Position numbers and translations under genes: made by a program
In this document: positions 1 through 7,281 of the stretch, piece by piece
Layout: every line of letters starts with the position of its first letter
How positions within the stretch are numbered: position 1 is the first letter of the stretch
From: SAR324 cluster bacterium
Lineage (GTDB): Bacteria > SAR324 > NAC60-12
Direction of reading: 5' to 3'
Assembly (NCBI GenBank): GCA_022448705.1
Contig: JAKUUF010000028.1
Span: forward strand, 1 to 14,548
DNA length: 14,548 nucleotides
Notes under the pieces: generated by a model
What the model saw: only the letters and a program-made list of their open reading frames with translations
Databases searched by the model: none
What the model was told of the DNA's origin: nothing

Positions 1-723
1 GCTTTATTGGGAATTATCATTTCAAAGATTCTATATTACACAGTATTTAAGAGAGAATTTGCTAAACTTGCAGGTTCTTCAAACGACGGAGAATATGTGG
101 AATATGTTAAAATAGATATTGAAACTAGTGAAAATCCAGTTCCGGCTTGGATGACAGTGGTTCATATCTTTTTCATGTCCTGGACAGTTTTCAACGCACA
201 TTATCCTCCACTTTTTATTGGTGGATTTATGTTTTTCCTTGGATTTGCGATTGCAACCAAAGCTCATCAGGGATATACAAATCTTAAATCACCCTTGCTC
301 GTTGGCTTTTTCCTAGCTGGGTTAGTTACACACGGAGGACTACAGGGTTGGTGGATTGCTCCGGTTTTAGGATCACTTGGAGACTTACCTTTGATGCTGG
401 CAGCCATTTTATTAACAGCTTTCAATGATAACGCGGCAATAACCTATTTAAGTACCTTAGTTCCAAACTTTTCTATAACAGCTAAATATGCCGTAGTTGC
501 CGGAGCTGTGACAGGTGGAGGCCTTACCGTTATTGCAAATGCACCAAACCCGGCAGGACAGTCAATTCTGTCAAGGTTTTTCCCAGGTGGAGTAAACCCA
601 GCAAAGTTGGCTTTGGGAGCAATAATACCTACGATCATTATGGGTTTTTGCTACATGGCTATTCCGCAGGACGTTCAAGATCCGCAAAATGCAAAAACAA
701 TTGCATATGAAGATTCAAAATAA
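1..723 (+). CDS. Putative Na+/H+ antiporter, C-terminal part (5' end outside window)
   Basis: This is the last 240 residues of an integral membrane protein; the reading frame is open from base 1, so the true start lies upstream. It aligns end to end with the C-terminal half of the complete gene at 972-2618, by eye about two thirds to three quarters identical after the central linker. Shared motifs are NDNAAITY, AGAVTGGG and ANAPNPAG. These polar, glycine-rich stretches inside hydrophobic segments suit the ion path of the putative Na+/H+ antiporter family (Pfam Na_H_antiport_3, ion transporter superfamily), which would exchange sodium for protons across the inner membrane. Its central linker is about 17 residues shorter than in the neighbour, and it has an extra hydrophilic tail of about 20 residues ending YEDSK. 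The family is recognised from memory of these motifs; the transported ion is inferred. Confidence 0.8.
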   Translation, partial: ALLGIIISKILYYTVFKREFAKLAGSSNDGEYVEYVKIDIETSENPVPAWMTVVHIFFMSWTVFNAHYPPLFIGGFMFFLGFAIATKAHQGYTNLKSPLLVGFFLAGLVTHGGLQGWWIAPVLGSLGDLPLMLAAILLTAFNDNAAITYLSTLVPNFSITAKYAVVAGAVTGGGLTVIANAPNPAGQSILSRFFPGGVNPAKLALGAIIPTIIMGFCYMAIPQDVQDPQNAKTIAYEDSK

Positions 724-856
724 AACTTATTAATCAATTACAAATATAGCCCCAAGTTTGTTCAAATTGTTTTAGTAATTAAATATATTTTCCTGTATAC
801 CCTAGATTTCAGAAGAAATTGTTCTTAAATTGCATAAAAACGCTGAAGAAAATAAT

Positions 857-888
857 AGTTTAAGAAAAATTCTTTTTTTAAACTTTTT
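857..888 (+). terminator. Likely intrinsic terminator after the first antiporter gene
   Basis: An A/T-rich hairpin has AGTTTAAGAA as its left arm and TTTAAACT closing the right arm, about 10 pairs including one G-U, followed by a run of five T (884-888). It lies 134 bases after the stop codon at 721-723, so it would leave a long 3' untranslated region. The stem is weak in G+C, but stem plus T tract fits a factor-independent terminator. The rest of the 724-971 spacer is AT-rich and shows no gene; I could not place a convincing promoter for the next gene in it. Confidence 0.5.
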
Positions 889-971
889 CCAGATGATCAG
901 ATAAAAAAAGTAATTATTATTATTTGATTGTAGTCAAAAAAAATTACTGACCCCTTGCAGGAGAAAAAATT

Positions 972-2618
972 ATGTCTCGATTAATTAAATGGTATGCGCT
1001 CGCTGCCATATTAGCATTGATAAGTTTAAGCATCTACGCAGCAGGAGGTGGGAATGATGATGCTGCTCCTTTCCCTGTACCTTTAAGCTGTTATTCTGAG
1101 ATTGCTGGTTCCCCAAATTTTTTAGAAGACGGTTGTGACAGGGTCCATGGAATTGAAGACTTTAAGGATCCTGAAGGAGCCAGTATGGGCGAGCTACTCA
1201 GCCATCGCATAAGTGCAAACCCATTTAACCTGATTGCAACTCTAATTTTCATTCTTGCAATAATTCACACCTTTATGGCCAATAAGCTGACTGCAATTGC
1301 ACACAAAATCCATGAAGAGCATGATGAACGCATGAAAGAAGAAGGAGCTTCAGATGAAGAAATTCAACACGATATACCTTTTAAGGCTGAACTTTTTCAC
1401 TTTCTTGGTGAGGTAGAGGTCATTTTCGGACTATGGGTAATCGTGCTGATGACATTCATGATCGGTTATTTTGACTGGACTACTTTTAAGAACTACATTG
1501 TTTATGATCGAATATATATTGAACCGATGTTTGTGGTTGTAATTATGGCCATTGCCTCAACAAGACCCGTTGTAAAGTTTGCAGAACAGCTGCTTGGCCT
1601 TGCTGCAGGTTTAGGTGGCCATAGTCCTGCTGCGTGGTGGGTTTCAATACTGACGATTGCACCCTTGTTGGGTTCATTCATAACAGAGCCCGCTGCAATT
1701 ACCATAGCAGCCCTCTTACTTGCCAACCAGTTTTATAAGTACAAACCTACCACTGGGTTTTCTTATGCAACAATAGGACTGTTATTTGTAAACATTTCTG
1801 TTGGAGGAACTCTGACACATTTTGCTGCTCCACCTGTTTTGATGGTTGCAGCACCATGGGATTGGGACATGGGTTTCATGGCAGCGAATTTCGGCTGGAA
1901 AGCCGCATTGGGGATTGTTATTGCAAATATACTTTATTTCATAGTATTCAGGAGTCAGTTTGCCAAGATGGGTGCTTCAGCTAACTCAGGACCAAGTGCA
2001 GCAATGGATACTCCTGAAGAACCTAAGCTAAAACCCAGACAGATGAGCCACGAAGAATTTGAGGCAATGTGGGCAGAGAGGGATACTCCAATCCCTTGGG
2101 GGGTTACGGTTGTACACCTGCTTTTCCTGGCATGGACAGTTTTCAATGCCCACTACCCTGCATTGTTCATTGGAGGAATGCTATTTTTCCTTGGATTCAT
2201 GATTCTCACAGGAACTCATCAAAATAAAGTTGAATTCAAGAGTCCAATTTTAGTTGGATTTTTTCTAGCGGGGCTAATAACTCATGGAGGCTTGCAGGGC
2301 TGGTGGATAGCTCCTGTACTAGGTTCACTTTCCGAATTGCCGTTAATGCTTACTGCAACTGTGCTTACTGCTGTCAACGACAACGCTGCAATAACTTATC
2401 TAGCCACACTGGTTCCGAACTTAGCTGATGCTTCTAAATACGCTGTTGTAGCAGGTGCAGTTACCGGAGGCGGCTTAACAGTAATTGCCAATGCTCCTAA
2501 TCCAGCAGGACAGTCTATTCTTGGCAGATTCTTCACACACGGTGTAAATCCGGGATTATTGTTAGCCGGTGCTCTAATTCCCACTATCATCATGGGAATT
2601 TGTTTTATGGTGTTATAG
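972..2618 (+). CDS. Putative Na+/H+ antiporter, complete paralogue
   Basis: A 548-residue polytopic inner-membrane protein of the putative Na+/H+ antiporter family (Pfam Na_H_antiport_3), expected to exchange sodium and protons. An N-terminal hydrophobic stretch (residues 8-24) looks like a signal peptide or first membrane anchor and is followed by a soluble segment with two cysteines (40 and 55). Further hydrophobic segments follow at about 84-102, 148-167, 185-196, 222-252, 264-292, 309-327, 376-413, 425-450, 456-480 and 528-547. Conserved membrane motifs are TEPAAI (238-243), GGTLTHFAAPP (278-288), NDNAAITY (469-476) and ANAPNPAG (507-514). A charged linker (about 336-372) joins the two halves. 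ATG 972 follows AGGAG (959-963) at an 8-base spacing. The upstream gene is a paralogue, so this is a tandem family pair. Ion specificity is inferred from the family. Confidence 0.82.
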   Translation: MSRLIKWYALAAILALISLSIYAAGGGNDDAAPFPVPLSCYSEIAGSPNFLEDGCDRVHGIEDFKDPEGASMGELLSHRISANPFNLIATLIFILAIIHTFMANKLTAIAHKIHEEHDERMKEEGASDEEIQHDIPFKAELFHFLGEVEVIFGLWVIVLMTFMIGYFDWTTFKNYIVYDRIYIEPMFVVVIMAIASTRPVVKFAEQLLGLAAGLGGHSPAAWWVSILTIAPLLGSFITEPAAITIAALLLANQFYKYKPTTGFSYATIGLLFVNISVGGTLTHFAAPPVLMVAAPWDWDMGFMAANFGWKAALGIVIANILYFIVFRSQFAKMGASANSGPSAAMDTPEEPKLKPRQMSHEEFEAMWAERDTPIPWGVTVVHLLFLAWTVFNAHYPALFIGGMLFFLGFMILTGTHQNKVEFKSPILVGFFLAGLITHGGLQGWWIAPVLGSLSELPLMLTATVLTAVNDNAAITYLATLVPNLADASKYAVVAGAVTGGGLTVIANAPNPAGQSILGRFFTHGVNPGLLLAGALIPTIIMGICFMVL

Positions 2619-2629
2619 CAATTGAATCT

Positions 2630-2691
2630 AAACAAATGGAATTTTCTGGTGAATAGTAAGTGAATTAAATTTATTCACCAGCCATTTGTTT
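2630..2691. terminator. Long interrupted inverted repeat at a convergent junction
   Basis: Two perfectly complementary 10-base blocks stack into one hairpin: AAACAAATGG (2630-2639) with CCATTTGTTT (2682-2691), and CTGGTGAATA (2646-2655) with TATTCACCAG (2672-2681). A six-base bulge (2640-2645) lies on the left arm and the loop is 16 bases. It sits between the convergent antiporter and M48 peptidase genes, so a two-way terminator or mRNA 3'-end protector is the natural reading. The right arm lies inside the last codons of the peptidase gene. Neither side has a long uninterrupted T tract; the plus side has only TCTTTTCTT shortly after. Confidence 0.6.
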
Positions 2692-4449
2692 GAATCTTTT
2701 CTTATAGTAATCAAGGTCCGCTTCCACACTAATTCCATTACCTTCTTCAGCGCTTTCAAGGGCATTATGTGCAGCATCAGCTGCTTTCTCATATAATCCG
2801 TTCATAAAATAAGCTTCAGCTAGTGTGTCCCAGATAAAAGCAGTTCTTTTGCCTTCCAATGCTTTTTGGGCTAGCTCCATACTTTCATTCAGACGTTTCT
2901 TATCACCAAGGTGGGTTTCCGTTAAAAGCCAAGCAAGATTGTTCAATGTACGTGATTCCCCCGGGTTAAGTTCAAGCGCCCTGCGATACCAAATTTCTGC
3001 CTTATTTTTATGATCTTGAAAATAAAGAAGGTCTCCCATTTTTGTCAGCAAAGATGCATCTTCAAATTTCCAGTTGTCATTGGAACGTTCCAATTTCCAG
3101 GCAAGGAGATTTGTCTTAATAAATTCTGAAGTGAGAATAATATTTGCACCTAACAGTCCAACCAGCATTAAAGCGCAACCTATCTTTATGCGAGTCACAC
3201 GCCTATGATGATGCTGAATCATTTCTGGTTTTTTTAGACACTTGGACAAAAAATCAATACGCTGCCTTATCCCGTAATGATGCCAATTGTCCTGCTCCGG
3301 ATTAATACCATTCAGCCATGAGACTTTCAAAAGTGCAGTTGAAATATGAGTAATGCCAAAGCGCTCAAAAGAGTGACAATCTGCCTGGCGTTCAAAATTT
3401 TGACTGAGAAAACCAATTCCAAATCGCATAAACAATAAAACAATGATAATTGCAAATATTCCCAATACTAAGCCAGGAAATTGAGAAATTTCTGTAAATA
3501 CTAGTAAAAAGTTTACGTTTACTGCCAAAGCAAAAAAACCCAGTAAACCTGTGACAGCAATTAGATAATAAAAAAGATGGTGCCTCCTGATGTGTTCAGC
3601 TTCATGTGCAATCACTGCTCGAAGCTCTGCATTTGAAAGTTCCTTTAGCAGTTTTGTGCTTATAAGTAGATAGCGAAATCCCCGTACAAGTCCTATAACT
3701 CCTGCTGTTGAATGAGGCATTATCGAATCAGGCCAGCATAAAATTCCCGCTACAGGTGTTCGGAATTGTTCCAGCTCATTTCGCATAGCTTCATCAGCTG
3801 AACCTTTTTCAATTGCCTGCGCTCCCCAACTCTTTACGATTAAAGCAGGGGCAATAAGTACCAAAAGAATTAAACTGGATAGAATTTCAAAATAAGGAGT
3901 CCAGTTTGAAGTTTGTTCCGGAAGAATCATGTTAATGATCCAAATCCAGAATAATTGAATGAATATCAATGCCAGAATTGGTAATTGCAGCCGTAAATGA
4001 AAGGCTGAACCTTTGAACTTTTGATTCACTCCGGAACTATTCCATCTGTAAACTGGAATAGCTGCCAAAGCATCCGCAATCCAGTAAACCAGCAGCAATA
4101 CTACAAAACTGATTGTCTCTGAAGCCATAGATTTTTCAAATATTTCAACTAATCGCAAATCCAATTGTTCACCAAAAACTGCAACCATCCAGATTAATAA
4201 AATGCCTGTTCTGTTGTAGGTGAATTTTGATGAGGAAGGCTTATCTTGCTCTGAAAATGAAGAAAATTCAGATCGATTAAGTATCCGGATGTTTTGCCGC
4301 AGCTGGGCAACAAGGATACCAAAAACCAGAATTGCAGGCAGCACTATCCAAATTGGCATGTTCAACCATGGCTCTGGACGCTCCAGTACGCCAGCAAGCA
4401 ATGTCAAACTTATTGAGGCAACAATCAATGGTAAAAATGGCAAAAACAT
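2671..4449 (-). CDS. Membrane M48-family zinc metallopeptidase with C-terminal TPRs
   Basis: A 592-residue protein. The zinc-peptidase signature HEAEH (282-286) gives the two histidine ligands and catalytic glutamate, and NFERQADCHSF supplies the third ligand (Glu353) in the ExxAD motif typical of M48 (HtpX/Ste24-like) enzymes. Hydrophobic segments at about 4-21, 32-50, 81-94, 113-131, 155-175, 188-206, 293-318, 325-345 and 422-439 place the catalytic domain among membrane spans. The C-terminal 130 residues look like tetratricopeptide repeats: an AEIWYRRALELNP unit near 484-496, and further helical repeats at about 500-531 and 537-567. M48 plus TPR suggests proteolysis of membrane or exported proteins, with the TPRs binding substrate or partner; the substrate is unknown. 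ATG 4449 follows AAAGGAG closely. It is divergent from the TraB-like gene. The 3' end lies inside an inverted repeat. Confidence 0.85.
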   Translation of the reverse strand: MFLPFLPLIVASISLTLLAGVLERPEPWLNMPIWIVLPAILVFGILVAQLRQNIRILNRSEFSSFSEQDKPSSSKFTYNRTGILLIWMVAVFGEQLDLRLVEIFEKSMASETISFVVLLLVYWIADALAAIPVYRWNSSGVNQKFKGSAFHLRLQLPILALIFIQLFWIWIINMILPEQTSNWTPYFEILSSLILLVLIAPALIVKSWGAQAIEKGSADEAMRNELEQFRTPVAGILCWPDSIMPHSTAGVIGLVRGFRYLLISTKLLKELSNAELRAVIAHEAEHIRRHHLFYYLIAVTGLLGFFALAVNVNFLLVFTEISQFPGLVLGIFAIIIVLLFMRFGIGFLSQNFERQADCHSFERFGITHISTALLKVSWLNGINPEQDNWHHYGIRQRIDFLSKCLKKPEMIQHHHRRVTRIKIGCALMLVGLLGANIILTSEFIKTNLLAWKLERSNDNWKFEDASLLTKMGDLLYFQDHKNKAEIWYRRALELNPGESRTLNNLAWLLTETHLGDKKRLNESMELAQKALEGKRTAFIWDTLAEAYFMNGLYEKAADAAHNALESAEEGNGISVEADLDYYKKRFKQMAGE

Positions 4450-4545
4450 TTTGCTCCTTTTATTTGTTTCTCGTAGATTTTAAGATCAATTTATTATTTA
4501 TTTCAGCTGATCATAAATCCTTAACTTTTAAACAAGGTTTTTCTA

Positions 4546-5706
4546 ATGCCTCACTCCGGCAATGTACATGAGATTTTACTTGATGGGAAGAAAATCTTAT
4601 TGATCGGAACCGCCCATATTTCGCAATCAAGTGTAGATGAAGTTAACACTGTTATAAATCAGGTAAATCCCGATACAGTTTGCATTGAACTATGTTCTTC
4701 CCGCTATCAGGCGATGCTTGCAAAAGATCAGTGGAAGAACATGGATATTTTCAAGGTAATCCGCGAGGGAAAATCCTTTTTGTTGTTTGCAAATCTAATT
4801 ATGACTGCTTTCCAAAAACGGCTTGGTTCCAGGCTTGGCGTAAAACCAGGATCAGAAATGTTTGAAGCAGCAAATGTGGCCGAAAAGCTGAACTCTGAAC
4901 TGGTACTGGCAGACAGAGATGTGAAAATAACTTTGCAGCGGACCTGGCGAGGGATGAGATTTTGGGGGAAAATGAAAGTTCTTGGACAACTGCTGGCAAG
5001 TTTGTTCATTCGTGAAGAGATAAGCAAAGAAGAAATTGAAAAACTCAAAGAGAGTGATGCCCTTTCAGAAGCAATGAAAATGCTGGCAGAACAGTCTCCT
5101 GAAATGAAACGTATTTTGATTGATGAAAGAGATCAGTACATGGCAGAAAAAATACGACAGTCCATGGGTAAACTTGTTGTTGCAGTTGTAGGTGCAGGAC
5201 ATGTAAAAGGGCTAACTGCAGAGTTAGAAAATAAACACAATTTGGCTGAGCTGGAATCAGTCCCGCCCACTGGTAAAGCAGTTGCCTGGCTTAAATGGGG
5301 AATTCCTGCACTGATCATTGCCTTGATTGTTTATGGATTTTTTACGGTTGATACTGATGTTAGCATAGAAATGATTCAGCGCTGGGTTTTAATAAACGGC
5401 ACACTTTCCGCGCTTGGAACTGCGGCAGCATTTGGACATCCAATTACTATTGCGGTGGCATTTATAGCTGCACCCTTCACTTCTCTTAATCCCACAATTG
5501 CTGCTGGATGGGTGGCAGGTCTGGTAGAAGCACTATTGCGAAAACCCCAGGTACGCGATTTTGAAAACCTTGCGGATGATATCACTCACTTGAGAGGTTT
5601 CTGGCAAAACAACATTACACGCATTCTTCTGGTTGTAATTTTTGCAAATTTAGGCAGTGCAATCGGTACATTTGCAGGTGGATTTGCAATTGCAACACTG
5701 CTTTAA
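4546..5706 (+). CDS. TraB/PrgY-family membrane protein
   Basis: A 386-residue protein with the TraB domain at about 10-235. Family motifs seen are GTAHIS (21-26), the IELC..R segment (Glu48, Arg53), LADRDV (121-126), ERDQYM (194-199) and VVGAGHVKG (214-222). The C-terminal third is hydrophobic, with spans near 249-267, 284-312, 314-331 and 357-386. This is the layout of enterococcal TraB/PrgY, which shuts down peptide pheromone signalling, and of related proteins found widely in archaea, bacteria and eukaryotes. The conserved His and Glu residues have led to proposals that the fold is a metalloprotease related to Tiki/EreA/GumN proteins; activity here is inference. ATG 4546 follows AAGG at an 8-base spacing. 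It is divergent from the M48 peptidase and convergent with the ModF-like gene, with 34 bases between stops. No pheromone or conjugation genes are nearby, so a general membrane or peptide-processing role is more likely. Confidence 0.85.
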   Translation: MPHSGNVHEILLDGKKILLIGTAHISQSSVDEVNTVINQVNPDTVCIELCSSRYQAMLAKDQWKNMDIFKVIREGKSFLLFANLIMTAFQKRLGSRLGVKPGSEMFEAANVAEKLNSELVLADRDVKITLQRTWRGMRFWGKMKVLGQLLASLFIREEISKEEIEKLKESDALSEAMKMLAEQSPEMKRILIDERDQYMAEKIRQSMGKLVVAVVGAGHVKGLTAELENKHNLAELESVPPTGKAVAWLKWGIPALIIALIVYGFFTVDTDVSIEMIQRWVLINGTLSALGTAAAFGHPITIAVAFIAAPFTSLNPTIAAGWVAGLVEALLRKPQVRDFENLADDITHLRGFWQNNITRILLVVIFANLGSAIGTFAGGFAIATLL

Positions 5707-5740
5707 GAATCAGGATGATAAAAAAGCAGCGTGCAAAAGC

Positions 5741-7231
5741 TCAGGAAAATACCGGCCGATAAATTCCGGATGGTCCCTCCTCAAAGCATAATTCATGATG
5801 AATACAATTTAGTTGATCTGACGCAACATGAGTGACATAGATGATTTGAGTCGCACTCTGATGCCCTATCTGGTCAATTAGAGTTAACACACGATTTCGA
5901 TTTGCCCGGTCCAACCCCTGACATGGTTCATCAAGAATTAGCAGTGCCGGAGATTTTACTAATGCTCTGGCTATCAAGACTAATCTTTGCTGTCCGTATG
6001 AAAGCCGGTTAAAGTCTATTTTGGCAAGATTTTCTATTTCGAGAAACTTCATCCAGTTCAGTGCGGTTTCCTTCTGTTTCCCGGTAACCGGCTGATATAA
6101 GCCAATCGTATCAAAAAACCCTGAAAGCACCACTTTCAAAACAGAAACAGATTCCCGGTATTGAACCTGAAACTCAGAGGAAACATTTCCAATTCTCCTT
6201 TTTATATCCCAAATGCTTTCACCTGTGCCTCGCTGCTTGCCAAACATGTGTATTTCATTTGAATAAACCTGGAGATTGTCTGCAGTGATTAAACTTAGCA
6301 GTGTAGATTTCCCTGCTCCATTAGGCCCCACAATTTTCCAATTTTCTCCTTTCTTTACTGTCCAGTTAAAATTCTCCAATACTACTTTGTTCCCATAGCG
6401 CACATTTACTTTTCTCATCAGGATTATTGCATCCTGATCTCTATTAATGTTTTTTTTCAGAGTATTACTTTCCTGCACCTCATTTGTTAAAAGCAGATTT
6501 TCTTCCTTTTTTTCTTCAAATTTTTTGTTTTCGTACAATAACTCCATTCTTTCCGGAGTCAGCACATCTGCCCTCTCACCTTTGGCAAATACTTCTCCGG
6601 ACTTCAAACAAAGAACATGTGTTATTTCCGGAACTAAATCTTCAACTCTGTTACTTATTAACAAGATTGCTAACCCTTTTCTGATAAGTGAAGAAATTGT
6701 CTGCTTAAGCCAGATGACAGAATTAAAATCCAAGCCTTCAAAAGGCTCATCAAGTATCAGCATTTTTGGATCAGACAAGAGTGCTTTACCGATCAAAGTT
6801 TTTCGAGTTTCACCATTTGAGTAGTAACGCATGGGATTTTCCAAAAGGGGCTTAAGCCCAAGCTTTTCAGCAATCTTTAATGTTGCCTTGGGGTTTTTTC
6901 CTTCCGGGTCCATGTATTCACGTCCGGTCAAAAGATGCTCTTCGTTTCCGCTATACTCTTCGTAACGATCTTTTTTTTCTTCACGGGCAACCAGAATCTT
7001 TTGCTGCTCAAGAGAAACATGTGCAATTTCAGCAAAATTCGAAATTTTTTCATCACGCTGAATTACACCGCAGTATGGAAGCTGCCCCAAGATTAACTTT
7101 GCCAGTGTAGTTTTTCCAGCACCATTAGGACCCAGAATAGCCCAGCTTTGACCTAATTCTGTTTCCCAATTAATATTTTTGAGTATCGGCTTATCCCAGA
7201 GCCGATTCGTAACATTTTTTAGGGTGAGCAA
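5741..7231 (-). CDS. modF: ModF-like protein with two fused ABC ATPase domains
   Basis: A 496-residue soluble protein with two ABC domains and no membrane span. Domain 1: Walker A GPNGAGKT (34-41), the unusual signature SNGETRKTL (138-146), Walker B LILDEP (158-163), and SNR (193-195) where the switch histidine normally lies. Domain 2: Walker A GPNGAGKS (302-309), signature LSYGQQR (410-416), Walker B LILDEP (431-436) and His468. The GETRKTL and GQQRL signature pair and the missing first switch histidine match ModF/PhrA proteins. In E. coli that gene sits beside molybdate transport genes, but its role is unclear; no molybdate genes are visible here. A lysine/glutamate-rich linker (about 236-262) joins the domains. 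The frame opens at TAA (7241-7243) and the only usable start is TTG 7231, with no clear Shine-Dalgarno. It follows the exporter gene by 50 bases on the same strand and may be co-transcribed. Confidence 0.8.
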   Translation of the reverse strand: MLTLKNVTNRLWDKPILKNINWETELGQSWAILGPNGAGKTTLAKLILGQLPYCGVIQRDEKISNFAEIAHVSLEQQKILVAREEKKDRYEEYSGNEEHLLTGREYMDPEGKNPKATLKIAEKLGLKPLLENPMRYYSNGETRKTLIGKALLSDPKMLILDEPFEGLDFNSVIWLKQTISSLIRKGLAILLISNRVEDLVPEITHVLCLKSGEVFAKGERADVLTPERMELLYENKKFEEKKEENLLLTNEVQESNTLKKNINRDQDAIILMRKVNVRYGNKVVLENFNWTVKKGENWKIVGPNGAGKSTLLSLITADNLQVYSNEIHMFGKQRGTGESIWDIKRRIGNVSSEFQVQYRESVSVLKVVLSGFFDTIGLYQPVTGKQKETALNWMKFLEIENLAKIDFNRLSYGQQRLVLIARALVKSPALLILDEPCQGLDRANRNRVLTLIDQIGHQSATQIIYVTHVASDQLNCIHHELCFEEGPSGIYRPVFS

Positions 7232-7281
7232 AAGAGAAGTTTAGAATTGAGTTGAGGATACAAGTGGTGAGTTTTATCGGT

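Noticed and set aside
4220..4571. Plus-strand frames across the 5' end of the M48 gene
   Set aside because: They lie opposite the peptidase's well-supported hydrophobic N-terminus and lack motifs; shadows of the real gene.
5720..5740. Minus-strand T6 run after the ModF-like gene, as a terminator
   Set aside because: The preceding bases form at best a three-pair stem, too weak to call.
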